Below are positions 24,752 through 34,479 of a stretch of DNA of 64,000 bases, piece after piece; positions within the stretch are counted from its first letter, which is position 1, and every line of letters starts with the position of its first letter. The DNA is from Phycisphaerae bacterium (GTDB taxonomy: Bacteria; Planctomycetota; Phycisphaerae; UBA1845; PWPN01). The notes under the pieces were generated by a model, which did not search any database, was not told where the DNA came from, and was given only the letters and a program-made list of their open reading frames with translations. The stretch covers positions 49,449 through 113,448 of the forward strand of contig JAGNEZ010000015.1 of the NCBI GenBank assembly GCA_018003015.1, read 5' to 3'. The translations under genes were made by a program, and so were the position numbers.

Positions 24752-27553
24752 CTACTTGGGCAACATGAACGAGAACGTGCATCCCGTTCCGACCTGGGAC
24801 TGCAACTCGACCTTACCCCCATAGCCTTCGACGATCTTCTTGACGAGGGCCAATCCGATACCGGTGCCTTCCTGCTGATCGCGGGGTGTGAGAGTCTGGA
24901 AGATCCCGAACACCTTGTCATGGTATCTGGGGTCGATGCCGGGACCGTTGTCCGTCACGTGGAACCGCCAGCACGCGCCCGCCTCCTCACATCCGATCGT
25001 GATCCGGCCTTCCGGCTTGTCCATGAACTTGATGGCGTTGCCAATGAGGTTCTGAAACACCTGCTGCACCCGCACGCGATCCGCGACAACGACCGGAAGC
25101 GAGGACTCGACCGCGACGCGGATATGCGGCGGCGGAGAGAGTGATTCGATTACCTCCCGAACCAGGGCATCGAGGTCCACCGGGCGGCGATCCTCCTCGA
25201 CCCGGCCGATGCGCGAATACTGGAGGATTCCATCGATGAGATTGTGCATCCGTCCGATCCGGCCGTGCATGAGGTCGAGCTTGCGCCTTCCCTCGTCGTC
25301 CAGCACCGCCGTGTAGTCCTCCGAAATCCACTGGGCCAACTGGCCAACCGCCCGCAACGGCGCCTTCAGATCATGGGACACGACGTAGGCGAACTCGTTC
25401 AGGGCGGTGTTGGCGGCGGCAAGCTGAGCCGTTCGCTGTTCAACCCGCTGCTCCAATTCAGCGTTGAGTCTGTGGATCTCCTCCTCCGCTCGCTTCCGTT
25501 CGGTGATGTCGGTATCGCTGCCGCGGTAGCCCCGCAGGCTCCCGTCGGCATTCAGAAGAGGAATGCCGTTGGTGGAGAGCCACGCCTGCCTGCCCTCCTT
25601 GGTCACCGCGGCGTTGACCATGTTGACAAAAGGTGCGTGTCTCTCGAAAACCGCAAAGGCGGCCTGTTTGAACGCCTCCCGGCCGGTTTCAGGGTGCAGA
25701 TCGTAGAAGTGTGTTCGGCCGATCAACTCCTCGGGGCGATAGCCGAGAACGCTCTCAATCACGTCACTCAGATAAGTATAGAGGCCGTTCGGGTCGACTT
25801 CCCAGATGAAAGTCCGGCTCTGCTCGGCAAGCTGGTCAAAACGATGCTTGCTCTCCTGCAGATCCGCGGTCCGCACGGCAACCAATCGCTCCAGCTCCTC
25901 GCGGCGATGAATAATCGGACGGGTGATCGCAACGACCGCGGCAGTGAGCGCCAGGCCGACCAGGATAGCCAGCCCGCCAGCCCGTTTCGGATACAAACGT
26001 GCGAACTCCGGACCCGCGTGGGCGGACACCGCAAAGACCTTGCCAAAGGCGCAGACGGGACGCGTGGTCGCATCTCCCGTGCTGAGGCGGCCGTGATGTC
26101 CAGGAGTGGCGGCAAGCGGCTCGGGCTCTGCCCCCTCGCGCCAGAGAGCGAGCTCAAGGTGCGCTGCGCCATCTGCACCCGTCACTTGCAGGAGATCATC
26201 CATCCGCAGCACCGCCACGGCGAAGCCGCGCAGGCGGTTCGGTTCATCCAGATCGCTGACCGGTCGAAAGATCACCATTCCCTTGCGGCCACCCGCTCGT
26301 TCGGCCAGGAGGATCGGTTCCGTCGCGCTGGGCAGATTGCCGCGAATGGCCGCCTCAATGGCCTCGCGATGTCGTGGTTCGGAACCCAGATCGTATCCTC
26401 GGGCGGCTTCGTCGTTCACCAGAGGCGCCACCTGAAAGACAGGATAGTAGACCGCCCGACCGGCGGCCGGCAGCCGGTTGCCCCGGGAGTCCTTCTGCCA
26501 GATCTCAAACTCTGTCACTCCCACGAGGTGAGCTTCAGCTTCGAATCGCAACTTCTCTTCGGCGGGCACCGCCGGAATCCACTCCCATGCGTGGACCGTC
26601 TGGTTGCGGGCCAGGTGTGCGGCAAACCGCTGGAACTCATCCAGGGTCACCGTGACGCTGTTCTCGTAGAAACTCGCCAGGCTCCCCAGCCCTGTTTCTC
26701 GGATATCACGCAACTCTTCGGCGACCGCCTCGGTTCGACTCACGGCCAGCTGCATGAACGCATCGTTGCGCCGGTAGGCCTCACGTTCACTGACCAGCCA
26801 CGCGGCAAACAACGTCACGATCACGCCAACCACGGCCGCCAGAACGGATTCCAGGCGCCGACCCGGGCTCAGCGACACGCCGGACATGCGGGCGCGTCTC
26901 GCCAACAGCAATGTGCCAACCCACAGGACTGCCGTCAGGGCTAGCGCAGACAGGACGGGCGGTATCGCCGCCCTAGCCAGCAACCACTTCCAGGCGCGGG
27001 CGTCGACATCGATACCCAGGACGGCCACGACCGCCTGCGAATCACGAATCGGCACCAGGGCCCTGGCCCACGCGCCCCAGCGATCGCGCGAAGGCCCTTC
27101 GACCACCTCGATGCCCGGGGCGAAGGCACGACGGCATCCCTCCGTAGCGTTGGCAGAAGCCCGCCTCGGAAAAGCGCCGTCCTTGAGGACAGCCAACTCG
27201 CTATCCACCAGTGGCACGATTCTGCCGTCGCCCGTCCGACCGATGAGGTACACGCAGCGGCACCGCGGGTCGGCCGAACAGATCGTCGCCAACTGCGTCT
27301 TGAGCCGCTGGTAGGCGGGCGCGCTCGGCTCCATTTCCGTACTCGAGAGGACCTGAATCCGTTCGAGGTCGATTCCCTGGGCCACGAGCCGCGCCTGCCT
27401 GAGCAGATCGGCCCGCATCTGGTGATCCGCCTGCGCCGCCATCCACCAGGCCACGCCGAGTGCGACCGGCAGCAGGACCAATGCACCCGCCACACACAGC
27501 CAGCGTCGCCTTCGCCCGTCTGGGATCGTGTTCACCGGGATATCGTCAGGCAC
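24752..27553 (-). CDS. CHASE-PAS membrane sensor histidine kinase
   Basis: 933 codons from a GTG at 27553. Order: membrane helix (residues 19-40), periplasmic region 41-185, helices near 190-212 and 232-252, a CHASE domain about 255-430 (SLASFYENSVTVTLDEFQRFAAHL, HAWEWIPAVP), a further helix near 540-560, PAS about 575-700 (GLYTYLSDVIESVLGYRPEELIG with ITERKRAEEE), HisKA with His727 in YVVSHDLKAPLRAVG, and HATPase_c with NLIGNAIKF, TDNGPGIDP and GTGIGLALVKK. The HisKA/ATPase pair resembles phytochrome-like and bacteriophytochrome kinases. A response regulator gene is not adjacent, so it is an orphan kinase. Ligands of CHASE domains are unknown here. It may be read from its own promoter in the 659-base upstream gap. 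Confidence 0.9.
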   Translation of the reverse strand: MPDDIPVNTIPDGRRRRWLCVAGALVLLPVALGVAWWMAAQADHQMRADLLRQARLVAQGIDLERIQVLSSTEMEPSAPAYQRLKTQLATICSADPRCRCVYLIGRTGDGRIVPLVDSELAVLKDGAFPRRASANATEGCRRAFAPGIEVVEGPSRDRWGAWARALVPIRDSQAVVAVLGIDVDARAWKWLLARAAIPPVLSALALTAVLWVGTLLLARRARMSGVSLSPGRRLESVLAAVVGVIVTLFAAWLVSEREAYRRNDAFMQLAVSRTEAVAEELRDIRETGLGSLASFYENSVTVTLDEFQRFAAHLARNQTVHAWEWIPAVPAEEKLRFEAEAHLVGVTEFEIWQKDSRGNRLPAAGRAVYYPVFQVAPLVNDEAARGYDLGSEPRHREAIEAAIRGNLPSATEPILLAERAGGRKGMVIFRPVSDLDEPNRLRGFAVAVLRMDDLLQVTGADGAAHLELALWREGAEPEPLAATPGHHGRLSTGDATTRPVCAFGKVFAVSAHAGPEFARLYPKRAGGLAILVGLALTAAVVAITRPIIHRREELERLVAVRTADLQESKHRFDQLAEQSRTFIWEVDPNGLYTYLSDVIESVLGYRPEELIGRTHFYDLHPETGREAFKQAAFAVFERHAPFVNMVNAAVTKEGRQAWLSTNGIPLLNADGSLRGYRGSDTDITERKRAEEEIHRLNAELEQRVEQRTAQLAAANTALNEFAYVVSHDLKAPLRAVGQLAQWISEDYTAVLDDEGRRKLDLMHGRIGRMHNLIDGILQYSRIGRVEEDRRPVDLDALVREVIESLSPPPHIRVAVESSLPVVVADRVRVQQVFQNLIGNAIKFMDKPEGRITIGCEEAGACWRFHVTDNGPGIDPRYHDKVFGIFQTLTPRDQQEGTGIGLALVKKIVEGYGGKVELQSQVGTGCTFSFMLPK

Positions 27554-28212
27554 TGTCGGAGCCCTCGCAGGATGAGGCCGGCGTTTGGCCTGCCTTCGGC
27601 ATATCCACGCCGGCCGCCGTAACTGACGCTGTCCCTTTGAGTTGTGGCAGGCGAACCAGATGCCAGGCTACCGCCGGAAGAGATGGGCTCGAGCGATGAC
27701 GTCTGTCGACTGCACCTCGCACCCGACCATCGTGAAGCCACGTTCGTCATGCCGAGCCATGCCTGCTCGGCATCATGCGCCCCACCGCGCACTCCTCTCG
27801 ACGAAGATGCGATCGGCACTCCGGGCCGCCCGGTCGGTGATCCAGTCCGTGCTACCGCTTCCAACCCCATTGTAGCAGACTCATCCCGGCCACCATAGGA
27901 TCCGGGCGAACGCTGCGTGACCAGGCTTCGGCGCCACGTCGCGATCATGGCGCTTCTCACCCGCGCAGACCGGCGGGCGCGTGCAGCCCTGCCAGTGCAA
28001 CCGGACGAGCTTCTTGATTGAGGCCTCTGAGCTGGTGTACTCGCTCGGTGAGCTTGCCTGTCCGGTGTCGCTGCGGGGCCTCGGACTTGATCGGGCAGGG
28101 GCCGGGCCTATGATGATCTTGAGCCCTTGAAGGGTATCCAGTTCGTCCGGGGGTTGTCGACCGGACCGATCACATACCCCTAGCGCCGCCCGGGGCGGTA
28201 AGGAGATGCCGT
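27554..28212. other. Divergent intergenic region (kinase / GH38)
   Basis: 659 bases with no supported gene. It contains a perfect 9-bp hairpin, ATGCCGAGC at 27749-27757 and GCTCGGCAT at 27765-27773 around a 7-base loop, with no T-tract beside it, so it is not a standard terminator. No convincing promoter pair was found for either flanking gene. Confidence 0.5.
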
Positions 28213-31200
28213 ATGACTCGACACGTTCTCGCGAGCCTAACCGTTCTTCTGGCTTTCTCGGCCGGTGCCTCCTGGGGCGCCGATTCCGAAGTGCTGTGGC
28301 AGATCGGCAAAACCAACAAGGACTACCATGACCTGGGCAACGCTGGCGACGTGTTCGGTGGATACACCAAGGCGTTTCCCAGAGATGTGCGCTTCACCGT
28401 CGGCAAGAGTGATCCGGCCAGGGATTTCAGTGCTTCCCATCCCGGACCGCTGGACGCCTGGGCCGGCAACAAGACCCACCCCTTCCGAATCACCTTCGAC
28501 TTGCAGGGCCCTTCAGCATCCGCATACGAGCTGAGAATCGACATACTCGACACCCAAGGCAGCTTCGGCCCGACGCTGCGGGTCAAGGTCAATGAGCAGA
28601 GCACCGAGATCCCGCTGGAACGAGGCGCCGGTGACATGGTGGTGCTCCATCCGGAAATGGGGAAAACCCGGGCCCTCAAGTTCATGATCGCGGGAGCCAC
28701 GCTCAAACCGGAAGGCAATACCATCGAACTGACCGTGACTCGGGGCTCTTGGCTCCTCTACGACGCGATCTCGCTGGCCAAGCTGACGCTGGAGGCGAAT
28801 GTCGCACCCAACCTCTCTGTCAAACCAAGCCTTTTCTTCGTCGAGAAAGAAGGCCAGCTTCAGCAGGAGCTGGCCGTTTCGGTCGATCGCCTCCTGACCA
28901 CGGACCTGGTGAAGATCGAGGTCCGCAGTGGCGACAAGCAGGTCGGGTCCGGTACGCTGGGCAGGCCGATGTTCGGCATCGCCAGCGGACCGCTGCACGT
29001 GGCCGAGACGACCACCGAACGAGAGCTCGTCGTAACCGTCTCCGCGGGCTCGCAAGCCATCACCGCCAAGGTCACCCAGAAGCCGCGGAAGAAATGGCGG
29101 ATCTACTGCGCGCCCAGCACCCACACCGATATCGGTTACACCGCTCAGCAGGAGGCGGTTATCGCCCTCCACAACCGGAACACCGATCTGGCTTTGGAAT
29201 TGAGCGCCGAGTTTCCACTCTACCACTGGAACCTGGAGTCGTCGTGGGCGGCCCAGATGTGGCTGCGCGATAATCCGCCTTACCGCCATGAGGAACTCTA
29301 CAAGGCCGCCCGCGAACGTCGGGTCGGGATCGAGACCACCTACTTGAACATGCTCACCGGTCTGTGCTCGGACGAGGAGCTGATCCGCAACATGTATTAC
29401 AGCGCCCGGCTGCACCGCGAGCATGGCGTGCCTTTCGAGAGCTACACGCTGACCGACGCCCCGTCGCACGTCTGGAGCCTGCCGAGCATCCTGGCCGGCG
29501 CGGGCGTCCGCCACATCAGCATCGGTTCGAACCAGACCCGGGCACCCATCCTCAAGCAGAACCTCCATCACAAGTGCCCGTTCTGGTGGGAAGGACCGGA
29601 CGGGCAGCGGGTTCTGCTCTGGAATACTTCCGGCTACTCCCAGGCCGGCAACATCGGCCTACGCGAGGGCATGGCCCGCATGCGTCAGGCAATCGAAAGC
29701 GATCTGATGTGGTGGAATGGGCGCAGCGACTATCCGTACGACGCCATCCTGCTGCACGGGGCCTACTCGGACAACGTGGCCATCGGCCGGGACATCGCCG
29801 AGTCCATCACCGAGTACAGCAAGCACTACGCTTACCCCAAGGTCCTCCTGTGCAGCAATGACACATTCATGAAGCACATCGAGAAGAACTTCGCAGACAA
29901 GATCCCGGTGGTCCGCGGCTGCGGCGGAAGCTGGTGGGAGGATGGGGCGGGTTCGAGTGCGGTCGAGACCGCGATCACTCGCGTCGCCCATCAGGACATC
30001 ATCGCCGCGGAGACCGCCTGGGCCGTAGCCACAGGCGGCAAGCCCATTCCGCCATCAACACAAGCCACGTTCGACAAGGCATGGGACAACATCTTGCTCT
30101 ACGACGAGCACACCTGGGGCGCACACAACAGTATCGCTGAGCCGGATTCGGATTTCGTCACCCGCCAGTGGGCGGTCAAGGCTCAGTATGCCTACGATGC
30201 GGCCGACACGAGCAAGCGTCTCCTCGATCAGGCCTTGGTGGAACTGGCCGGGCAGGTGAACGCCTCCGATAACTCGCTGCTGGTGTTCAACCCTGCCGGC
30301 CGAACCAGGACCGGCCTCGTCAAGGTCGATCTGCCCCGCGAGTTGGGCATCACCGACGAGCAGGGCGCACTCGTGCCCAGCCAGATCGTGCGGCAGGATG
30401 TCATGGACGTGGTCACCAAGATGTTCCGGGCATCCGACGTGCCCGCCGTCGGCTATCGCACGTACAAGTTGATCAAGGAGACGACCAGGCCCGCAGTTCC
30501 TCCGCGATTCAATGGCACAGTACTGGAGAACGACTTCTACAAGGTCAGCTTTGATCCGGCCACCGGCGGCATCCTGAGCCTGCTCGACAAGAAGCTCAAC
30601 AAGGAGTTGGTCGATGCCGCAAGCAAGTACCGGCTCGGCCAACTGGTGTATGCGGCCGGCGGCAAGTGCGTCGACCAATACAACGTCGATTGCCCGAACT
30701 TCGCAGCAGTGCAATTCTCCTCGCCGGAAAAAGCCAGGATCGAGGCCGGGCTTGCCGGGCCGGTCTATACCAGCGCTCGGACCGTAGCCAACATGCCCAT
30801 GTTCCACAGGATCGAACTGGAAACCCTCCTGTACGAGCAGGAGCGGCGGGTCGATTTCGTCGTCCGGCTGAACAAGAAAATGACCCGCGAGAAGGAAGCG
30901 GTCTACATCGCCTTTCCATTCGCCGGCGTTGAGCCCAGGTTCCGGTACGAGATCGGCGGCGGCAGCGTGCGACCCAACGAGGACCACTGGCCAGGCGGCT
31001 GCCGCGACTGGTTCAGTGTGCAGCGCTGGGTGACGGTCAACACGAGCGACGTCGGCGTGGTCTGGTCGGCGGTGGATACGCCGCTGATCACCCTGTGCGA
31101 TATGACACCGGGCAAGTGGCTCGACGAACTACCGATCACCAACGGCACGGTGTTCGCGTACGCACTGAACAACTACTGGTTCACCAACTACAAGGCCGGC

Positions 31201-31629
31201 CAGGACGGCGAGTTCGTCTTCCGCTACAGCCTGACCAGCGACGCCCGAGCTGAGCCGGCCACCGCAACGCTGTTCGGCGAGGATGTGCAATCGCCGATGC
31301 GTGCGGTTCGCCTGTTTGCAGGCCGCCGATCACCGAAGCAGCCGACGACGGCCAGCCTGTGCGAGGTGCAACCGGCTAACGTCATCGTCACCGCGGTCAA
31401 GCCGGCCGACGACGGCAGGGGCGTGATCGTCCGCGTGCGCGAGACCGCGGGCCAGGCCACCGAAGCGAAGGTCGCGGTCAGGTTCCCGGGAGTGGCCCGG
31501 GTAACCGGCTGCGACCTCGTCGAACGGAACAGAGATGCTCTACCGGTGACAAATGGTCAGGTCACGGTGAAACTCGCTGCGAACGCGATGGCCGCGATCC
31601 GACTGGAAACGGGGGCAGAACGGCGGTGA
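28213..31629 (+). CDS. Exported GH38 alpha-mannosidase-like enzyme with N-terminal lyase-type domain
   Basis: 1138 codons, with AAGGAG 7 bases before the ATG. Signal peptide ends near GASWGA. Residues 24-200 resemble the C-terminal sugar-binding domain of PL4 rhamnogalacturonan lyases (VLWQIGKTNKDYHDLG, then PFRITFDLQG). Residues 295-650 form the GH38 catalytic barrel: STHTDIGYT with zinc ligands His304 and Asp306, TLTDAPSH with putative nucleophile Asp415, and YDEHTWGAH with His633. The beta-rich GH38 C-terminal domains follow (DFYKVSFDPATGGILSLLD). GH38 enzymes are retaining, zinc-dependent mannosidases. The PL4-like attachment suggests activity on plant or algal polysaccharides, an inference. 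It is followed 15 bases later by a small conserved gene. Confidence 0.9.
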   Translation: MTRHVLASLTVLLAFSAGASWGADSEVLWQIGKTNKDYHDLGNAGDVFGGYTKAFPRDVRFTVGKSDPARDFSASHPGPLDAWAGNKTHPFRITFDLQGPSASAYELRIDILDTQGSFGPTLRVKVNEQSTEIPLERGAGDMVVLHPEMGKTRALKFMIAGATLKPEGNTIELTVTRGSWLLYDAISLAKLTLEANVAPNLSVKPSLFFVEKEGQLQQELAVSVDRLLTTDLVKIEVRSGDKQVGSGTLGRPMFGIASGPLHVAETTTERELVVTVSAGSQAITAKVTQKPRKKWRIYCAPSTHTDIGYTAQQEAVIALHNRNTDLALELSAEFPLYHWNLESSWAAQMWLRDNPPYRHEELYKAARERRVGIETTYLNMLTGLCSDEELIRNMYYSARLHREHGVPFESYTLTDAPSHVWSLPSILAGAGVRHISIGSNQTRAPILKQNLHHKCPFWWEGPDGQRVLLWNTSGYSQAGNIGLREGMARMRQAIESDLMWWNGRSDYPYDAILLHGAYSDNVAIGRDIAESITEYSKHYAYPKVLLCSNDTFMKHIEKNFADKIPVVRGCGGSWWEDGAGSSAVETAITRVAHQDIIAAETAWAVATGGKPIPPSTQATFDKAWDNILLYDEHTWGAHNSIAEPDSDFVTRQWAVKAQYAYDAADTSKRLLDQALVELAGQVNASDNSLLVFNPAGRTRTGLVKVDLPRELGITDEQGALVPSQIVRQDVMDVVTKMFRASDVPAVGYRTYKLIKETTRPAVPPRFNGTVLENDFYKVSFDPATGGILSLLDKKLNKELVDAASKYRLGQLVYAAGGKCVDQYNVDCPNFAAVQFSSPEKARIEAGLAGPVYTSARTVANMPMFHRIELETLLYEQERRVDFVVRLNKKMTREKEAVYIAFPFAGVEPRFRYEIGGGSVRPNEDHWPGGCRDWFSVQRWVTVNTSDVGVVWSAVDTPLITLCDMTPGKWLDELPITNGTVFAYALNNYWFTNYKAGQDGEFVFRYSLTSDARAEPATATLFGEDVQSPMRAVRLFAGRRSPKQPTTASLCEVQPANVIVTAVKPADDGRGVIVRVRETAGQATEAKVAVRFPGVARVTGCDLVERNRDALPVTNGQVTVKLAANAMAAIRLETGAERR

Positions 31630-31644
31630 GGGCAGGAGATGCAC

Positions 31645-31890
31645 ATGCGACCGGAAGACATCCTCGAGTTGTTGCGGCTTCATCCTTTCGAACCGTTCCG
31701 GCTGCATCTGAGCGACGGAGCGAGTTACGAGATCTGGCACCCGGACATGGCCATTGTTCAGCGGTCCAAAGTGATCGTGGCGGTGCCCGGCCCCGAGGGC
31801 CCCGATGGCCCCGCCGAGGGAGTCGTGCATTGCTCACTCAGCCACATCACGCGGACTGAACCGGCCGACCGCTCCGGCATGACGGCGTGA
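31645..31890 (+). CDS. Small conserved planctomycete-type protein, unknown function
   Basis: 81 codons from the ATG at 31645, 6 bases after AGGAG; an ATG at 31639 is too close to it. Pattern: RPEDILELLRLHPFEPFRLHLSDG, SYEIWHPDMAIVQRSKVIV, then HCSLSHITRTEP. I recognise this as a type of 70-90 residue protein common in planctomycete genomes (PFRPF..HL.DGR.Y.V.HPE...), never assigned a function as far as I know. Here it follows the GH38 gene closely and may share its transcript. A PAGPEGPDG loop separates the two beta halves. Confidence 0.72.
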   Translation: MRPEDILELLRLHPFEPFRLHLSDGASYEIWHPDMAIVQRSKVIVAVPGPEGPDGPAEGVVHCSLSHITRTEPADRSGMTA

Positions 31891-32033
31891 GAACCCGTCC
31901 CGAAAGGCCACGGCCTCGGTTCGATGCCGGCCTGGCTCCGCCTCCGCGGTCTCGCCCGTTGCGATGCGCGAACGTCAACACAGGTCAGACCACCGGGACG
32001 GACCCGGTGGCTCACTGCAGCCCGACGCCGGCA

Positions 32034-34328
32034 TCACTCCCCGACGGTCACCGTCTTGGTCACATAGCGGGTATTGTTACGCTGGTCGGTGACCCTGAGG
32101 GCGATGCGGTGCTCGCCGGCATCGAGGTTCTCGATTGTGAATGAAACCGACTCGTTGGGCGAATCGAAGATGTCATCCAGAGCCGCCAAAGGGATCCACT
32201 TCTCACCGCTGTCCACATTGTAGCTGGCCGCGGTGATCGCCGAGAGGGCGTCGGTCAGGGTTGCGTTGACCGTCACCTTGTTGCGGCCCTCGCCCACGGC
32301 CACCCCCAGGGTCATTTCGGGAGCAGTGTTGTCCACGGTGATCGGATCACTGATGCGAGCCTCAGTGAGCTGCGTGCCCGGGGGATTGGTCGGACGATCG
32401 TCGGCCAGCACACGGAGTTCGTACTTGCCGTCGGGAACGGTCAGCGAATCCCAGACATCAAACGGCTCCTTCACTTCCTTGGCCTTGCGGATCCACCGCT
32501 TGCTGCCCTGCTCGCGGTAGAACACCGTGAACTCGAGCGTGTCCTGGTTGGGATCTTCAGCCTTCCACATGGCCACCCACACGTTGTCGGGTTTCGGGGC
32601 CGCGTCCTGCTCTCCGCCGCCTCCGAAGGCGCTGCCGGCCAAAGCCTTCACCTTGGGGGGACCGGCCGGATCTTTGGCCGCTTCCCGGAGCGGCAGGACC
32701 TTGAGCTCGGGAATGCGCGGCGGGCGGTTCTCCTCGATTCGCGGGATCTGCAGCCGGCGCAGGATCGCCGTTGCCGCGGGCACGCTACTCTCGAACGTCA
32801 ACCGGTACTGCAGGAAGCGAGCCCCGGTCGAGGAAATCTGCTGGGGCGAGGTTGCGTCCATCTCCGCAGACCACTCGTCCCACTGCTCTGCTTCTTCGCT
32901 GTGGACATTTCCGCTCCGCGTCGCCACGGTCAACTTGGCGCCCTGAGGAATGGTCGCATCCCAGGAGATGCGCCCCCACTTGACGATTTGGGCGGCGTCC
33001 AGCGGCTTGCTGACCAGCGTGCCCTTGGAGGCGTAGCCGTCGGACAGCCGGACCAGGGACGAGGGATTGGCGGTGCCGATGATCAGTTCGCCCTTGGGCT
33101 GACGGAGAATGCAGGTTGCCTGGTTGACCTTGAGCTTGGCCAGGATCAGGGTCTTTTCATCAGCGGGCGTAATCGCGTAGATCCGCCCTTCGTTGCCGGT
33201 GGCCGCGAAGATCGTTCCCTCCGCCTCGGCCATGGCCAGGATCATGACCGGTTCCCGGAAGACTTCGGTTACGAAGCCATCGGTATCGACGCGATAGATG
33301 GCATTGCCTTCGCCCTCGGGTCCGGCCGGCCCCGCCGGTCTGCCGACTCGCTTGGCCGCGGCCGCAGCTGTGGCCGCTTTCCTGGCCTCATCCTCGCTGG
33401 CCGACGGCTTGGAAGTCGGCGTGGAGTCACCCGGCTTGCTGGGTCGACTCTGAGCGGCAGGTCGGCTCCCCGCCGGCCGCGAGGGCGGGCGGTCCGGCTT
33501 GCCGGCGGTGGCTTCGGCGGGAGTGCGCCCGGGGCGCGCGTTCGCGGCCGAGGCCGTAGCAGCGTAGATGTTGCCCTCCTCGTCGAGGACGATCGAGCTG
33601 ACCTCCGCTTCCTTGGCGTCATAGAGAACGAAGATATTGCCGTTGGCCGGATTGGCGCGGAAGATCAGCCCCTCCTCATCCGTGCCGCCGTAAAGCATGC
33701 CATCCGGACCGATGGCCAGGCAAAGGATACTCTTGGGCTTGGGCTTGACCTGGGCGAGGACCTTGCCGCCGGTGCCATCCGCGCTAACGACGAAGAGCTT
33801 GGCCTGCGTGCCGGTGGCCATGTAGATCTCACCCGCCGAACCGCGAACCATCGACCAGACATACTTGGCCTCCGGCGGCTCGTAGAACAGCGCGGCCTTG
33901 CCGTTGCCGTCGACCGAATACACCTTCGCCTGCTCGCCACCACCGGTACCGGCCAGCAACTTGCCGTCCTTGGCGAACAGCAAGGAGAACACGGTTGGGC
34001 TGTCGGGAAGCGTGGCAAACTCGATGACCTTGTCACCGTCAATGCGATAGATGATCCCCTTCGCTCCGCTCGCGGCATAGATCTTGCCGTCGCCGGCACG
34101 AGCCAGGGCGTTGATCACCTCGGCCTCGGACCCGGGCGAGTAGAGTACGTCGCTCTTGCGGCCGAGCAGCACCTCGCCGCCGTTGGTCACAACCAGGTTC
34201 TCGAGCTCGCCGGCGGTGAACTCGGCCGGTTGCTCGTGGGTCCATGCCTGGGGCTTGACCCCCAGAACAGACGAGTTGAACCCCGAGAAACACACCACCG
34301 ACACGATCAGGACGAGAGATCGACGCAT
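32034..34328 (-). CDS. Secreted beta-propeller protein with Ig-like C-terminus
   Basis: 764 codons. Signal peptide MRRSLVLIVSVVCFSGFNSS. Residues 45-250 and 335-430 read as propeller blades (GDGKIYAASGAKGIIYRID, GSAGEIYMATGTQAKLFVV, GPDGMLYGGTDEEGLIFR, EAEGTIFAATGNEGRIYAI) of the NHL/SMP-30 kind. The two parts are split by a 70-residue Ala/Pro/Ser/Lys-rich low-complexity insert (about 258-330). The C-terminal 330 residues contain FN3/Ig-like modules, ending NTRYVTKTVTVGE. No catalytic residues seen. The gene is convergent with the small gene at 31645 and lies 151 bases after the S55 peptidase gene on the same strand, so the two may be linked. Role unknown, probably periplasmic or surface binding. 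Confidence 0.8.
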   Translation of the reverse strand: MRRSLVLIVSVVCFSGFNSSVLGVKPQAWTHEQPAEFTAGELENLVVTNGGEVLLGRKSDVLYSPGSEAEVINALARAGDGKIYAASGAKGIIYRIDGDKVIEFATLPDSPTVFSLLFAKDGKLLAGTGGGEQAKVYSVDGNGKAALFYEPPEAKYVWSMVRGSAGEIYMATGTQAKLFVVSADGTGGKVLAQVKPKPKSILCLAIGPDGMLYGGTDEEGLIFRANPANGNIFVLYDAKEAEVSSIVLDEEGNIYAATASAANARPGRTPAEATAGKPDRPPSRPAGSRPAAQSRPSKPGDSTPTSKPSASEDEARKAATAAAAAKRVGRPAGPAGPEGEGNAIYRVDTDGFVTEVFREPVMILAMAEAEGTIFAATGNEGRIYAITPADEKTLILAKLKVNQATCILRQPKGELIIGTANPSSLVRLSDGYASKGTLVSKPLDAAQIVKWGRISWDATIPQGAKLTVATRSGNVHSEEAEQWDEWSAEMDATSPQQISSTGARFLQYRLTFESSVPAATAILRRLQIPRIEENRPPRIPELKVLPLREAAKDPAGPPKVKALAGSAFGGGGEQDAAPKPDNVWVAMWKAEDPNQDTLEFTVFYREQGSKRWIRKAKEVKEPFDVWDSLTVPDGKYELRVLADDRPTNPPGTQLTEARISDPITVDNTAPEMTLGVAVGEGRNKVTVNATLTDALSAITAASYNVDSGEKWIPLAALDDIFDSPNESVSFTIENLDAGEHRIALRVTDQRNNTRYVTKTVTVGE

Positions 34329-34479
34329 ACGGGACTGTCCTCTTCGATAGAACCGGCCTGACGCGGCTCAACTGAGCCTGATAACAACCGACGCTGCATT
34401 CGAGTCTTCACGGCGGAACGCCGATGCCTCGCCGGGCCTCCAACGGCAAGACGCCGGGGCCACACGGCGCACCTTTCGC

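Noticed and set aside
25244..26944. Long plus-strand open frame of 566 codons
   Set aside because: It lies entirely antisense to the CHASE/PAS kinase, has no recognised motif and no ribosome site; GC-rich coding DNA often leaves open antisense frames.
27749..27773. Perfect 9-bp hairpin as a terminator
   Set aside because: No T-tract on either side and it is in a divergent promoter region, so it is only noted in the gap entry.
27532..27960. 142-codon minus-strand ORF upstream of the CHASE kinase
   Set aside because: Overlaps the kinase start and shows low-complexity Gly/Ser/Arg composition without motif support.
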